Source of the DNA: Actinomycetota bacterium
GTDB lineage: Bacteria; Actinomycetota; Actinomycetes; Actinomycetales; Microbacteriaceae
DNA length: 64,000 nucleotides
NCBI GenBank assembly: GCA_947449765.1
Contig: CANFSP010000008.1
Span: forward strand, 1 to 64,000
Direction: 5' to 3'
A model generated the notes under the pieces. It was not told the DNA's origin. It ran no database searches and saw only the letters and a program-made list of their open reading frames with translations. The position numbers and the translations under genes are program-made. This document shows, in pieces, positions 7,938-16,906 of the stretch; position 1 is the first letter of the stretch, and each line of letters starts with the position of its first letter.

Positions 7938-8740
7938 CCCCGACGCGGGAACCAGGGCACGACCGGCGACACACGCTTTTGGTAGTCGGCGTACTCCGGG
8001 TACTTGGAGAGTGAGATGTTTTCGGTAAAACGCGTCGAACCGATGAAAATTGCGGTCAAGAGGATGGGTCCAACGACGACCCAGAGTTGAATCAGGGACG
8101 CACCAGCTGCGACCGCAAAAAACAGGAATGTCCACCACTGTGATTGCTCGGCGAAGAAGTTGGGGTGACGAGAGACGGAGAAAAGGCCTCGGGTGCAGAA
8201 ATTCGACTCCGGCTTTTTACCGGCAGCGATCGCTGCTGCTTTCCGCTTGTGGAAGTTCCACTGCTGTTGGTCGGCAACAGTCTCCCACGTCAGGAATGCC
8301 AAGAACAGCACGGTGAGAGCGGTATCCCAGCCGGTGAACGGACCGGGGTTGATCATGACCACCCACGCGGGAAGAGTGATCAGCCACAAGACGACGTTTT
8401 GGAAAATCACGATGAAGAAGATGTTGAAGACCTGGTACTGCGCTTTGCTCATTCCGGCGCGTAGCACTTCCCATCGGTAGTCTTCACCGCCTGGCTGGTA
8501 GCCACCCTTGCGAGCAAAGTTGAAGGTGAGACGTGCTCCCCAGAGGGTGACGATGATACCCATCACGATGAGTCGTGGATCGGCAAAATTGGTTCCAGCC
8601 GCAAAAATCCAGACATACACCACGGGAATCACCGACCAGATACGGTCAACCCATGACGTGTCTCCGGTGATGACTGAAAGCAGCCATGTGATGAAACAAA
8701 TTCCGGCAAGTACCCACACGCTGATGTAAAAAGCTTCCAC
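7934..8740 (-). CDS. DUF1295 membrane protein (steroid-reductase-like)
   Basis: The 268-residue integral membrane protein has about six to seven hydrophobic spans. The C-terminal part has FSVSRHPNFFAEQSQWW and the later KYPEYADYQKRVSPVVPWFP, which are hallmarks of the DUF1295 / 3-oxo-5-alpha-steroid 4-dehydrogenase-like group related to isoprenylcysteine methyltransferases. The family is expected to act on a lipid-soluble substrate; the actual reaction is not established. The gene converges on the deacetylase gene with a 4-bp overlap and is divergent from garA. ATG at 8740 is preceded by AGGAGATGACC on the minus strand. Confidence 0.85.
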   Translation of the reverse strand: MEAFYISVWVLAGICFITWLLSVITGDTSWVDRIWSVIPVVYVWIFAAGTNFADPRLIVMGIIVTLWGARLTFNFARKGGYQPGGEDYRWEVLRAGMSKAQYQVFNIFFIVIFQNVVLWLITLPAWVVMINPGPFTGWDTALTVLFLAFLTWETVADQQQWNFHKRKAAAIAAGKKPESNFCTRGLFSVSRHPNFFAEQSQWWTFLFFAVAAGASLIQLWVVVGPILLTAIFIGSTRFTENISLSKYPEYADYQKRVSPVVPWFPRRG

Positions 8741-8831
8741 TGGTCATCTCCTTTGACTCTCGTATGTTACTAGGTTCGAGACTCGTATAAAGTAAAGGGA
8801 CTGTTAGAGCTTCGAACCGATTGGGGGAGAC

Positions 8832-9296
8832 GTGACCGATGAGATTTTCTCGTCACCCGAAGATTCGTCTTCCCCGGATACCTCCCAATTCACGGGACCG
8901 GTCGTCGCGCATCCGGCTGCATCCCTCGCTGAGCTCACGCCCGAGGAACGAGAAGCCATCGAGGCCTTGCCGTCAGGGGCCGCGCTTCTCATTGTTCGTC
9001 GAGGGCCGAGCTTAGGTTCACGCTTTCTTCTCGACCACGACGTGTCTGTCGCTGGTCGTCATCCACACTGTGAAATTTTTTTGGACGATGTGACCGTGTC
9101 GCGACGCCACTGTGAATTTTCGCGATCGCCTCGAGGTTTTGAAATGCGCGACCTAGGGTCGCTCAACGGAACGTTTGTTGAGCAGCAGCGTCGTGAGTCT
9201 GCACTCCTCGAAGACGGTGATGAAGTTCTCGTCGGCAAGTATCACCTCAGCTTTTATGCCTCGAGAAAAGACGTAGTCAGTGGGGGTGCCAAGTAG
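8832..9296 (+). CDS. garA: FHA-domain protein GarA/OdhI-like
   Basis: The 154-residue product has a flexible acidic N-terminus, LTPEEREAIEALPSG (36-49) and an FHA fold with GR (75-76), SRRH (90-93) and SLNGT (110-114). GarA binds and inhibits 2-oxoglutarate dehydrogenase and stimulates glutamate synthesis enzymes. Phosphorylation of its N-terminal threonine by PknB-family kinases switches it off. The usual ETTSVF-like motif is not present verbatim; DTSQFTG (16-22) is the best candidate phosphosite. A PASTA kinase is encoded 13 kb away. GTG at 8832 overlaps no other gene; the next gene overlaps its stop codon by one base. Confidence 0.88.
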   Translation: MTDEIFSSPEDSSSPDTSQFTGPVVAHPAASLAELTPEEREAIEALPSGAALLIVRRGPSLGSRFLLDHDVSVAGRHPHCEIFLDDVTVSRRHCEFSRSPRGFEMRDLGSLNGTFVEQQRRESALLEDGDEVLVGKYHLSFYASRKDVVSGGAK

Positions 9297-9982
9297 TGGC
9301 TACCTCTCAACCCGCCGGGCGCGGTCTTCTCAGCATTGGTCAGGTTTGCGCCAAGCTCGTCCTCGAGTTCCCCGATCTCGCGCAGTCCAAACTGCGTTTT
9401 CTTGAAGATGAGGGATTGGTTACTCCGGCGCGCACGGAGGCCGGGTATCGCAAGTATTCCCCCGAAGACGTCGAACGCGTTCGTCTCATTCTCACCATGC
9501 AGCGCGATATGTACCTTCCACTGAAAGTGATTGGTGAACATCTCACAGCAGTGGAGAGCGGTCGTGCGTCAGCTTTGCCGGGAGCCGCAGGGGTGACTGA
9601 GGGGGTATCTCTCGCAAAGCGCCCACGCCTCACCAAAGAAGGTCTTGTGCAGGCCGCCGGTTGCTCGCTGAACCTGTTGCATGATGCGATCACGGCCGGC
9701 CTCATCGTCGCCGCCGAACAGTATGGAGAAGACTCGCTCGAAACACTGACGGCGCTTACAGAATTGCAGCGTGCGGGGATCGAGCCTCGTCACTTGCGAA
9801 CTCTCAAGGCGACCGCAGAACGCGAGTACGCGCTCATTGAGCGTTCTCTGGTTGAGGTTCTTGCCAAGCCCACCGCGTCATCGCGTGTGCGAGCTCACGA
9901 GCGTGCAAACGAGCTGGCAGCGCACATGGATGCGGTTCGGGCAGCAATGTTGCGTCGAGTTATTTCGCAAGAACTCTCATAG
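9296..9982 (+). CDS. ftsR: MerR-type regulator FtsR (Rv1828-like)
   Basis: The 228-residue product has a winged-helix DNA-binding region (about residues 10-80: LLSIGQVCAKLVLEFPDL, then KLRFLEDEGLV and GYRKYSPEDVERVRLI) and a long helical C-terminal part with no obvious ligand cysteines. The order garA then this MerR gene matches Rv1827-Rv1828. The corynebacterial homologue FtsR activates ftsZ transcription. The GTG start shares a base with the garA stop codon, so the two are coupled. A dyad upstream of the next gene and one before ftsZ share an 8-mer and are candidate targets. Confidence 0.85.
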   Translation: MATSQPAGRGLLSIGQVCAKLVLEFPDLAQSKLRFLEDEGLVTPARTEAGYRKYSPEDVERVRLILTMQRDMYLPLKVIGEHLTAVESGRASALPGAAGVTEGVSLAKRPRLTKEGLVQAAGCSLNLLHDAITAGLIVAAEQYGEDSLETLTALTELQRAGIEPRHLRTLKATAEREYALIERSLVEVLAKPTASSRVRAHERANELAAHMDAVRAAMLRRVISQELS

Positions 9983-10028
9983 GCGTAATCTGGCGTGTGA
10001 AGCACTCTTCCTGTGCGACACGCCGAAG

Positions 10029-10104
10029 CCATGTCTGCCCAAGAACATGGATAGAGTGGGGCTCCCAGCTAGAGTGGGAAAGCTTCAACTTCGGGTTGAA
10101 GCTT
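10029..10104. promoter_or_regulatory. Structured operator region before the second MerR gene
   Basis: Three elements lie in the 141-bp gap. CCATGT (10029-10034) is inverted as ACATGG (10045-10050). TAGAGTGGG is repeated directly at 10052-10060 and 10070-10078. AAGCTTCAA (10080-10088) is perfectly inverted as TTGAAGCTT (10096-10104), spacer CTTCGGG. The last ends 20 bp before the GTG, right where a repressor or autoregulator would act. The CTTCAACT within it (10083-10090) also occurs upstream of ftsZ. Confidence 0.6.
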
Positions 10105-10123
10105 GATTGGCGGAGGTAATTTC

Positions 10124-10678
10124 GTGAGTGATGCGAGTCGTGATGAGCGGCGTAGTGAGCAGCAGCGTGATTCTGGGCTCCTGTTCACCGATGGGTTACC
10201 CGTCCTCAACGAAAACCTGGGATACCGCGGTGCTGTCGCCGCCGGAGCTGCCGGAATCACCTATCGCCAACTTGACTACTGGGCTCGCACCGAACTCGTT
10301 GTTCCCACCGTGCGCGACGCTGCCGGATCTGGTTCGCAGCGACTCTATGGATTTCAAGACATCCTCGTTCTGAAACTGGTCAAGCGTTTGCTGGATACCG
10401 GCATTTCCCTTCAGCAAATTCGCATCGCAGTCGAGCAACTGCGTGCCGCGGGAATTTACGACCTCGCCACCACAACACTGATGAGCGATGGCGTGAGCGT
10501 GTACCTGTGCACATCGGATGACGAGGTTATCGACTTGATCAGCCACGGTCAGGGTGTTTTTGGTATTGCCATCGGCAAGGTTCTCCGCGAGGTGGAATCA
10601 AGCCTGGTTGAGCTTGAAACCGAAGACGTCTCGGCTACCGACGAGCTCGCCGCGCGCCGCATCCGTCGAGCCGGTTAG
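10124..10678 (+). CDS. Second MerR-type regulator (Rv1830-like)
   Basis: The 184-residue product starts at GTG 10124, with GGAGG 8 bases upstream; an in-frame TTG at 10103 lies inside the inverted repeat and was rejected. The winged helix is at about 43-110 (AAGAAGITYRQLDYWARTELV, in parts, then QRLYGFQDILVLKLVKRLLD and GISLQQI). It corresponds in position and sequence character to Rv1830, which follows garA-Rv1828-Rv1829 in mycobacteria. The bifunctional nuclease gene (Rv1829 type) that usually separates the two MerR genes is missing here. Effector and targets are unknown; autoregulation through the hairpin upstream is likely. Confidence 0.82.
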   Translation: MSDASRDERRSEQQRDSGLLFTDGLPVLNENLGYRGAVAAGAAGITYRQLDYWARTELVVPTVRDAAGSGSQRLYGFQDILVLKLVKRLLDTGISLQQIRIAVEQLRAAGIYDLATTTLMSDGVSVYLCTSDDEVIDLISHGQGVFGIAIGKVLREVESSLVELETEDVSATDELAARRIRRAG

Positions 10679-10717
10679 TCGACTAACGTCATCTGCTGCG
10701 ATCAACTCGCAACGCTT

Positions 10718-11509
10718 CTAGTACCGAATTCGTCCGGTCTGAATCACCCGGTCGAGTAACGCGTCGAATGCACGAGCCATTTCTTGGGCGGCTTCACCGG
10801 GCCACGCGTGCACCGGCCTCGCGGCTCCCTGCGCTTGCTGAATTGATGTTCGCTCGGGAAGAAACGAGGCGAGGACGAGTGGACCGAACATTCCGCGAAT
10901 TTCTTCCATGCGGTATTGATGCTCGAGCGACTGGGTGCGGACCCGATTGAGGACGATACCCATGGTGGCTAGGCGCGGACTCAAGCCTCGACGAAGATCT
11001 TCAACGGCGCGCAGTGCGCGGTCCGTTGCCGCAACCGAGAAAAGCCCTGGTTCAGTGACAATGAGTACCCGGTCACTCGCGGCCCAGGCCGTTCGGGTCA
11101 ACGCGTTGAAGCTCGGCGGACAGTCGATGAGAACCAAGTCGTATTCGCTCTCGATGGTGGCGAGTGCCTCTTCGAGTCGCCACACTTCGCGCGCCGACGG
11201 ATGTGGCGTGTCAAAGTGTTGAGCGCTGGGATTACCAACGAGCACATCAACAGGTGCGTGGTTGGGGATTGACCAACCGCTCGGTGAAATAGCTTTACGA
11301 ACAATCGTAAGTTTGGGGTGGGTCAGTACATCGGCGATGCTGGCTCGTCCGCCGGGGCGAACACCGAGTCCTGTGGACGCATCCGCTTGGGGATCGAGGT
11401 CGACGACGAGAGTGCGCAAACCGGCAGCAAAGGCAGCAGAAGCCAAGCCGAGAGTGATCGTGGTCTTACCCACGCCTCCCTTGAAGGAGCTGACCGACAG
11501 AACATGCAC
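10718..11509 (-). CDS. ParA-family ATPase
   Basis: The 263-residue protein has a deviant Walker A SFKGGVGKTT near its N-terminus (residues 8-17), VVDLDPQADAS (switch I region) and LVLIDCPPSFNALT (Walker B region). It is a soluble P-loop ATPase of the ParA/Soj type, used to position DNA or protein cargo. No parB or parS-like gene is next to it, so it is probably not the chromosome-partition ParA. GTG at 11509 is the start (VHVLSVSS). It is divergent from pyc with 73 bp between starts, which must hold both promoters. Confidence 0.85.
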   Translation of the reverse strand: MHVLSVSSFKGGVGKTTITLGLASAAFAAGLRTLVVDLDPQADASTGLGVRPGGRASIADVLTHPKLTIVRKAISPSGWSIPNHAPVDVLVGNPSAQHFDTPHPSAREVWRLEEALATIESEYDLVLIDCPPSFNALTRTAWAASDRVLIVTEPGLFSVAATDRALRAVEDLRRGLSPRLATMGIVLNRVRTQSLEHQYRMEEIRGMFGPLVLASFLPERTSIQQAQGAARPVHAWPGEAAQEMARAFDALLDRVIQTGRIRY

Positions 11510-11582
11510 GAGTATGAGGTTACCTTCAGTAGGCTAGAGGCAGAAATCAGCATCGAGTGCGGCGATCTGAAAGGTGCATTAG

Positions 11583-14500
11583 TTGTTTAACAAAATTCTC
11601 GTGGCAAACCGCGGGGAAATCGCGATTCGAGCGTTTCGGGCGGCCTACGAGCTGGGTGCCAAGACGGTCGCTGTCTTCCCTTACGAGGATCGAACATCCT
11701 TGCACCGTCAAAAGGCAGACGAGGCCTACCAGATTGGTGTCGAGGGTCACCCGGTCCGCGCCTACCTCGATGTTTCGGAAATTATCCGGGTCGCCAAACT
11801 TTCCGGCGCGGACGCGATTTACCCCGGCTACGGATTTCTCTCCGAGAATCCCGAGCTCGCTCGGGCTGCCGCAGAAAACGGCATAACCTTCATCGGTCCG
11901 CCTGCTTCTGTGTTGGAGCAGGCGGGGAATAAAGTCACTGCGAAAGAGCAGGCTATCGCGGCTGGTGTGCCAGTCCTTGCCTCGAGTCCGGCTACTGAAG
12001 ATCTCGATGTGCTCATTGCCGCCGCCGATGAGATTGGTTTTCCCATTTTTGCCAAAGCCGTCGCCGGCGGTGGCGGACGTGGGATGCGCCGAGTTGAGCG
12101 CCGCGAAGACTTGCGCCCGGCGCTCGAAGAAGCGATGCGCGAAGCCACGAGCGCCTTTGGTGACGGACGGATGTTCGTGGAGCAGGCAGTTCTCCGCCCG
12201 CGACACATCGAGGTTCAAATCCTCGCCGATGCGACCGGCGAAACCGTGCACCTCTTCGAACGCGACTGTTCGGTGCAGCGTCGACACCAAAAGGTGATTG
12301 AAATAGCACCTGCTCCGGGGCTCGACGAGGAGTTGCGCGGAAAGCTCTATCGTGACGCCATCGCGTTTGCGCAATCCATCGGCTACCAAAATGCGGGAAC
12401 CGTCGAGTTCCTTGTGGACACCGCTGGGGAGCGTGCGGGTCAGCACGTCTTCATCGAGATGAACCCGCGAATTCAAGTGGAGCACACGGTCACTGAAGAA
12501 ATCACCGATGTTGACCTCGTCCAGGCGCAAATGCGCATTGCCGCGGGGGAGACCCTCGTCGGGATGGGACTCACACAGGCTGACATTCGGATGCACGGTG
12601 CCGCTCTGCAGTGCCGCATCACCACCGAAGACCCAGCACAGGGTTTCCGTCCGGACACCGGCAAAATCACGACGTACCGGTCTCCGGGAGGAGCGGGAAT
12701 CCGTCTCGATGGCGGAACCATCAATCCTGGTGCACAAATCAGCCCCCACTTCGACTCGATGCTCGCCAAACTCACGTGCCGGGGACGAGATTTTTCCTCT
12801 GCCGTGGTTCGCGCCCGTCGGGCCCTCGCCGAGTTCCGCATCCGCGGTGTATCCACCAACATCCCTTTTCTTCAGGCCGTGCTCGACGACGATGCCTTCA
12901 GCGCCGGAGACGTGAGTACCGCTTTTATTGAAGAGCGACCCCACCTCCTCAGTGGTCGCGAGGGTCAAGACCGGGGCACGAAGGTGCTGAACTGGCTGGT
13001 GGACGTCACAGTCAATAAGCCGAACGGTAGCCGTCAGGGCGCCGTCGACCCGGCGACCAAACTACCGCCGCTAGACATCACATCCGAGGCCCCGGCTGGT
13101 TCGCGGCAGCTCCTTCGCGAGCTAGGTCCGACGGGTTTCGCGAAAGCACTGCGCCAGCAGACCGCCGTCGCCGTCACCGAAACCACGTTCAGGGATGCTC
13201 ATCAGTCCCTCCTCGCCACGCGGGTGCGCACTAAGGACCTCATCAAGGTTGCTCCGTACGTCGCCCGTATGACGCCGCAGTTACTCTCTGTCGAGGCATG
13301 GGGTGGAGCTACGTACGACGTCGCGCTGCGCTTCTTGGGTGAAGATCCGTGGGAGAGATTGGCCAAACTTCGTGAGGCATTGCCGAACGTGGCAATCCAG
13401 ATGCTCTTGCGCGGACGAAACACTGTGGGCTACACCCCGTACCCAACCGAGGTGACGAATGCTTTCGTTCGCGAAGCAGCCGACACCGGTGTGGACATTT
13501 TCCGAATTTTCGATGCACTGAACGATGTGTCACAGATGAGACCAGCCATCGATGCGGTGCTCGAGACTGGCGTTGCGGTGGCAGAGGGAGCACTCTGCTA
13601 CACCGGAAACCTGCTCGATCCGGGCGAAAAGCTTTACACCCTCGACTACTACCTGGGACTTGCGGAGAGCATTGTGGATGCGGGTGCCCACATCCTCGCG
13701 GTCAAGGACATGGCCGGTCTACTGCGACCGGTTGCCGCAGCCAAGCTCGTTACCGCGCTGCGAGAGCGTTTCGACGTTCCCGTGCATGTTCACACCCATG
13801 ACACCGCAGGAGGCCAGCTGGCCACGCTGATGGCAGCCGTGTCGGCCGGCGCAGACGCCGTTGATGTGGCCAGTGCACCTCTGTCCGGCACTACCAGCCA
13901 GCCGTCGGCTTCGGCGCTCGTTGCGGCACTTGCCAATACGCCGCGCGCGACAGAACTTGACCTCACCGCAGTGTGCGATCTTGAGCCGTACTGGGAAGCT
14001 GTTCGGCGCATCTATCGACCATTCGAATCAGGTCTACCTGCGCCAACCGGACGCGTCTATCACCACGAAATTCCCGGCGGACAGCTTTCCAATCTTCGGC
14101 AGCAGGCAATCGCGCTTGGCCTCGCCAACGATTTCGAGCTCATTGAGGACATGTACGCGGCGGCGGATCGCATTCTCGGTCGAGTTCCTAAGGTGACACC
14201 GTCGTCCAAAGTCGTGGGTGATCTCGCGCTCCACTTGGCCGCGGTCAAGGCAGACCCCGCTGATTTTGAGCGAAATCCCGAGAAGTACGACATTCCCGAT
14301 TCGGTAGTTGGTTTCATGGCCGGTGAACTCGGTGATCTTCCCGGTGGCTGGCCGGAGCCATTCCGGTCAAAAGTTTTGGCTGGTCGCTCAGTTGATATCG
14401 AGCCGGCTGCCGTGAGCGAGAGTGATCGGGAAGCTCTCCACGGCACGTCCCTTGCACGCAGGCACGCTCTCAACCGCTTGTTGTTTCCGGCACCGACAGC

Positions 14501-15008
14501 GTCATACCTCAGCGTCCGCGAGCAGTACGGTGACCTGTCGGTGCTCAAAACGGATGAGTACCTCTACGGCCTCGAGCAGGGCGAAGAGCACGCAATCGAG
14601 ATTGCTCCCGGTCTTCGGCTCTACGTCGAGCTTGAAGCGATTGGTGCGGCAGATGACAAGGGCATACGCACAGTGATGACCACCCTGAACGGTCAGCTTC
14701 GACCCGTCTTTGTTCGGGACAAATCTATTTCCGTCGAGACACGCAGCGCCGAAAAAGCTGACGTGTCTCAGGTCGGCCATGTGCCAGCTCCGTTCTCCGG
14801 TGTTGTCAGTCTCAAGGTCGGCATTGGCGAGACCGTCGCGGCTGGACAACCCGTCGCATCCATCGAAGCGATGAAAATGGAGGCTGCCATTACGGCGACT
14901 ATCACGGGCCGTGTCGAGCGCCTTGCGATTGGTCCAACCCAGCAAGTCGAGGCGGGTGACCTCCTCGTAGTCATAACACCTCTGACTGAAGCCTCTAAAG
15001 CCGGGTAG
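11583..15008 (+). CDS. pyc: Pyruvate carboxylase
   Basis: The 1141-residue protein has the full single-chain layout: biotin carboxylase with ATP-grasp (about 1-450; FNKILVANRGEIAIRAFRA at the start, EMNPRIQVEHTVTE), carboxyltransferase (about 540-810; TTFRDAHQSLLATRVRT, VHVHTHDTAGGQLATL), the PYC central domain, and a biotinyl domain with EAMKME, biotin on about K1098. It makes oxaloacetate from pyruvate, bicarbonate and ATP, refilling the TCA cycle. The start is TTG at 11583, with AAAGGTG upstream; no later start keeps the conserved N-terminus. The GarA system and this enzyme both act near the 2-oxoglutarate/TCA node. Confidence 0.97.
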   Translation: MFNKILVANRGEIAIRAFRAAYELGAKTVAVFPYEDRTSLHRQKADEAYQIGVEGHPVRAYLDVSEIIRVAKLSGADAIYPGYGFLSENPELARAAAENGITFIGPPASVLEQAGNKVTAKEQAIAAGVPVLASSPATEDLDVLIAAADEIGFPIFAKAVAGGGGRGMRRVERREDLRPALEEAMREATSAFGDGRMFVEQAVLRPRHIEVQILADATGETVHLFERDCSVQRRHQKVIEIAPAPGLDEELRGKLYRDAIAFAQSIGYQNAGTVEFLVDTAGERAGQHVFIEMNPRIQVEHTVTEEITDVDLVQAQMRIAAGETLVGMGLTQADIRMHGAALQCRITTEDPAQGFRPDTGKITTYRSPGGAGIRLDGGTINPGAQISPHFDSMLAKLTCRGRDFSSAVVRARRALAEFRIRGVSTNIPFLQAVLDDDAFSAGDVSTAFIEERPHLLSGREGQDRGTKVLNWLVDVTVNKPNGSRQGAVDPATKLPPLDITSEAPAGSRQLLRELGPTGFAKALRQQTAVAVTETTFRDAHQSLLATRVRTKDLIKVAPYVARMTPQLLSVEAWGGATYDVALRFLGEDPWERLAKLREALPNVAIQMLLRGRNTVGYTPYPTEVTNAFVREAADTGVDIFRIFDALNDVSQMRPAIDAVLETGVAVAEGALCYTGNLLDPGEKLYTLDYYLGLAESIVDAGAHILAVKDMAGLLRPVAAAKLVTALRERFDVPVHVHTHDTAGGQLATLMAAVSAGADAVDVASAPLSGTTSQPSASALVAALANTPRATELDLTAVCDLEPYWEAVRRIYRPFESGLPAPTGRVYHHEIPGGQLSNLRQQAIALGLANDFELIEDMYAAADRILGRVPKVTPSSKVVGDLALHLAAVKADPADFERNPEKYDIPDSVVGFMAGELGDLPGGWPEPFRSKVLAGRSVDIEPAAVSESDREALHGTSLARRHALNRLLFPAPTASYLSVREQYGDLSVLKTDEYLYGLEQGEEHAIEIAPGLRLYVELEAIGAADDKGIRTVMTTLNGQLRPVFVRDKSISVETRSAEKADVSQVGHVPAPFSGVVSLKVGIGETVAAGQPVASIEAMKMEAAITATITGRVERLAIGPTQQVEAGDLLVVITPLTEASKAG

Positions 15009-15041
15009 ACTAGACAAGCATTATCGTGAAGGAACTACAAC

Positions 15042-16388
15042 GTGGCTGATTCTAAGAAGACAAATCCTGCGGCTCAAGGGCGACCAGTTGCTCCGAACAA
15101 GAAGCCAGCAACTGCTCCGGTGAAGGCGCGCACGACCGCACCTAAGCCAAGTACGGACAAGTCGGCGCAGGCAAAAGCTGATGCCCCGGTCGAACAGGCT
15201 CCTGAGGTGCTTCTTCTCGATGAGATCAAAGACAGTTTGTTTGCGCCGGCAACAGGACTCACCATTGACACCGTCAGCATTACGACCGAAAAGGTGAACA
15301 CTCAAGAAATCGTGATCCCGGTTTCCACAGGTGAAAACCAGATCATCTCGTCGGAGTCAGCCGAGGCAGATGGCGAAGAAGCCTCTGAAGACGAAGCCAT
15401 TGACGAGGTCGCCGCATTGCCGACTCGTCGGTCGCGTGCCGCGGGTGAAGTTTCGAATGTTCCCGAGCCGGTCGGAATGCTCACCCCGGACCGCATTCTT
15501 GACCTGCCAAAACAGCGCGTTGTTCCCGAGGGTGGCCTTCGGCCCCTGCTCTATCACGCCACCTTTGGCCTCGTTGACCTCGGTGATTCTCCTCGGGTTC
15601 GTCAGCGCAAAGCAATCGACAGCATCATTGGACGTCATCTCGACGGGCAAACCAGATTCGTTCCCGTTCTGACCCGCAAGGGTGGCGTGGGAAAGACCAC
15701 AGTCACCACCATGCTGGGCATGGCTCTTGCTCGCGTTCGTGAAGACCGTGTGGTGTGCATCGACGCGAACCCCGACCGCGGCACGCTGGCTGAGCGTTTT
15801 CACCGCACCACGGACCGCACCATCCGTGACCTGGTTATTAAGGCCCCGTCGATTCGTTCGTACGCGGACTTCTCCGAATTTGTGACGCGGGATTCGACCC
15901 GTCTCGATGTGATTGCCTCTGACACCGATCCGCTGCTTTCTGAAGCCTTCGGTGAGGCAGACTACAACGTCGTTGCCGACTTCGTTTCGCGTTACTACTC
16001 AATCGCCCTTACGGACTGTGGAACCGGCATCGTTCACTCCGTCATGAAACCGACGCTCGAACGCGCCAGTAGCCTGGTGATTGTTTCGGGAGGCTCGTTT
16101 GACGAAGCGCGATTGGCGGCTGAGACGCTCACGTGGCTGGAATCAAACGGTTACAAGAATCTGGTTCGCAATGCGGTCGTCGCACTTAACACGGCAACCC
16201 AGGGCACGCAGTTGGTGAAGGTGGATGAAATTGAGTCACACTTCCGCTCGCGTGTCCGAGCCATCGTGCGTATTCCGTACGACCCGCTCTTGGCAGCCGG
16301 TTCGTTCATCGACTTTGACAAGCTTCGTCCGATGACTCAAGAGGCAGCGCGCGAGCTAGCCTGTCTCGTCATGGAGGGTGTGGCTTAG
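15042..16388 (+). CDS. MinD/ParA-like ATPase with long disordered N-terminus
   Basis: The 448-residue product has an N-terminal half (about 1-200) rich in Lys, Ala, Pro and Glu with no visible domain, then a P-loop ATPase starting with RKGGVGKTTVT (212-222) and CIDANPDRGTLAERF. The C-terminal part is similar to actinobacterial MinD/ParA-like proteins that lack a partner ParB. The low-complexity tail may bind the membrane or a partner. It begins 33 bp after pyc and overlaps or abuts peptide deformylase, so an operon pyc-ATPase-def is likely. Cargo is unknown. Confidence 0.82.
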   Translation: MADSKKTNPAAQGRPVAPNKKPATAPVKARTTAPKPSTDKSAQAKADAPVEQAPEVLLLDEIKDSLFAPATGLTIDTVSITTEKVNTQEIVIPVSTGENQIISSESAEADGEEASEDEAIDEVAALPTRRSRAAGEVSNVPEPVGMLTPDRILDLPKQRVVPEGGLRPLLYHATFGLVDLGDSPRVRQRKAIDSIIGRHLDGQTRFVPVLTRKGGVGKTTVTTMLGMALARVREDRVVCIDANPDRGTLAERFHRTTDRTIRDLVIKAPSIRSYADFSEFVTRDSTRLDVIASDTDPLLSEAFGEADYNVVADFVSRYYSIALTDCGTGIVHSVMKPTLERASSLVIVSGGSFDEARLAAETLTWLESNGYKNLVRNAVVALNTATQGTQLVKVDEIESHFRSRVRAIVRIPYDPLLAAGSFIDFDKLRPMTQEAARELACLVMEGVA

Positions 16389-16401
16389 CCCACACGCATT
16401 C

Positions 16402-16893
16402 GTGCCAGAACGTCCCATCCGGATTTTTGGTGATCCGGTACTCACTTCTGCGACCGATCGAATTGACGTCATCGATGCGGGGATTCGAGGGCTCGTTGCC
16501 GACCTTCTCGACACCGTCGCATTACCGGGCAGAGCAGGAGTAGCCGCTACTCAAATCGGTGTGGGTTTGCGTGCGTTCAGTTTCAGTGTCAACGGTGAGA
16601 TCGGTTACGTCATCAACCCCGAGATTGTTGACCTCAGCGGAGATATTGAGCTCGTTCAGGAGGGGTGTTTGTCGGTGCCAGATTTGTGGTTTCCGACCCC
16701 TCGCTACAGCTATGCCCGTGTCGAGGGGATAAACCTCGACGGCGAAAAAATCATCCTCGAAGGAACGGGCCTGCTGGCCCAGGCCTTGCAGCATGAAACC
16801 GACCACCTCGAGGGGATGCTCTACTTGAGTCGACTCGAACCTGACACGCGCCGCGAAGCTATGCGTCAGGTGCGAGCCGCAAGTTGGTTTTAG
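16402..16893 (+). CDS. def: Peptide deformylase
   Basis: The 163-residue metalloenzyme has all three family motifs: GVAATQIGVG (GxxxAAxQ), EGCLSVP with the metal-binding cysteine, and QHETDHLEG with the two metal-binding histidines and the catalytic glutamate. It removes the formyl group from nascent proteins. I prefer GTG 16402, because the family begins (V/L)PIRIFGDPVL-like; a GTG at 16378 directly after GGAGG, overlapping the ATPase stop, is the alternative and would add eight residues. It is followed by a convergent acyl-CoA synthetase gene 13 bp away. Confidence 0.92.
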   Translation: MPERPIRIFGDPVLTSATDRIDVIDAGIRGLVADLLDTVALPGRAGVAATQIGVGLRAFSFSVNGEIGYVINPEIVDLSGDIELVQEGCLSVPDLWFPTPRYSYARVEGINLDGEKIILEGTGLLAQALQHETDHLEGMLYLSRLEPDTRREAMRQVRAASWF

Positions 16894-16906
16894 TCGCCGG
16901 CTGGTT

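Noticed and set aside
11547-12968. 473-codon minus-strand frame inside pyc
   Set aside because: It is antisense to a conserved, full-length pyruvate carboxylase and its translation resembles no domain; long antisense frames are expected at this GC content.
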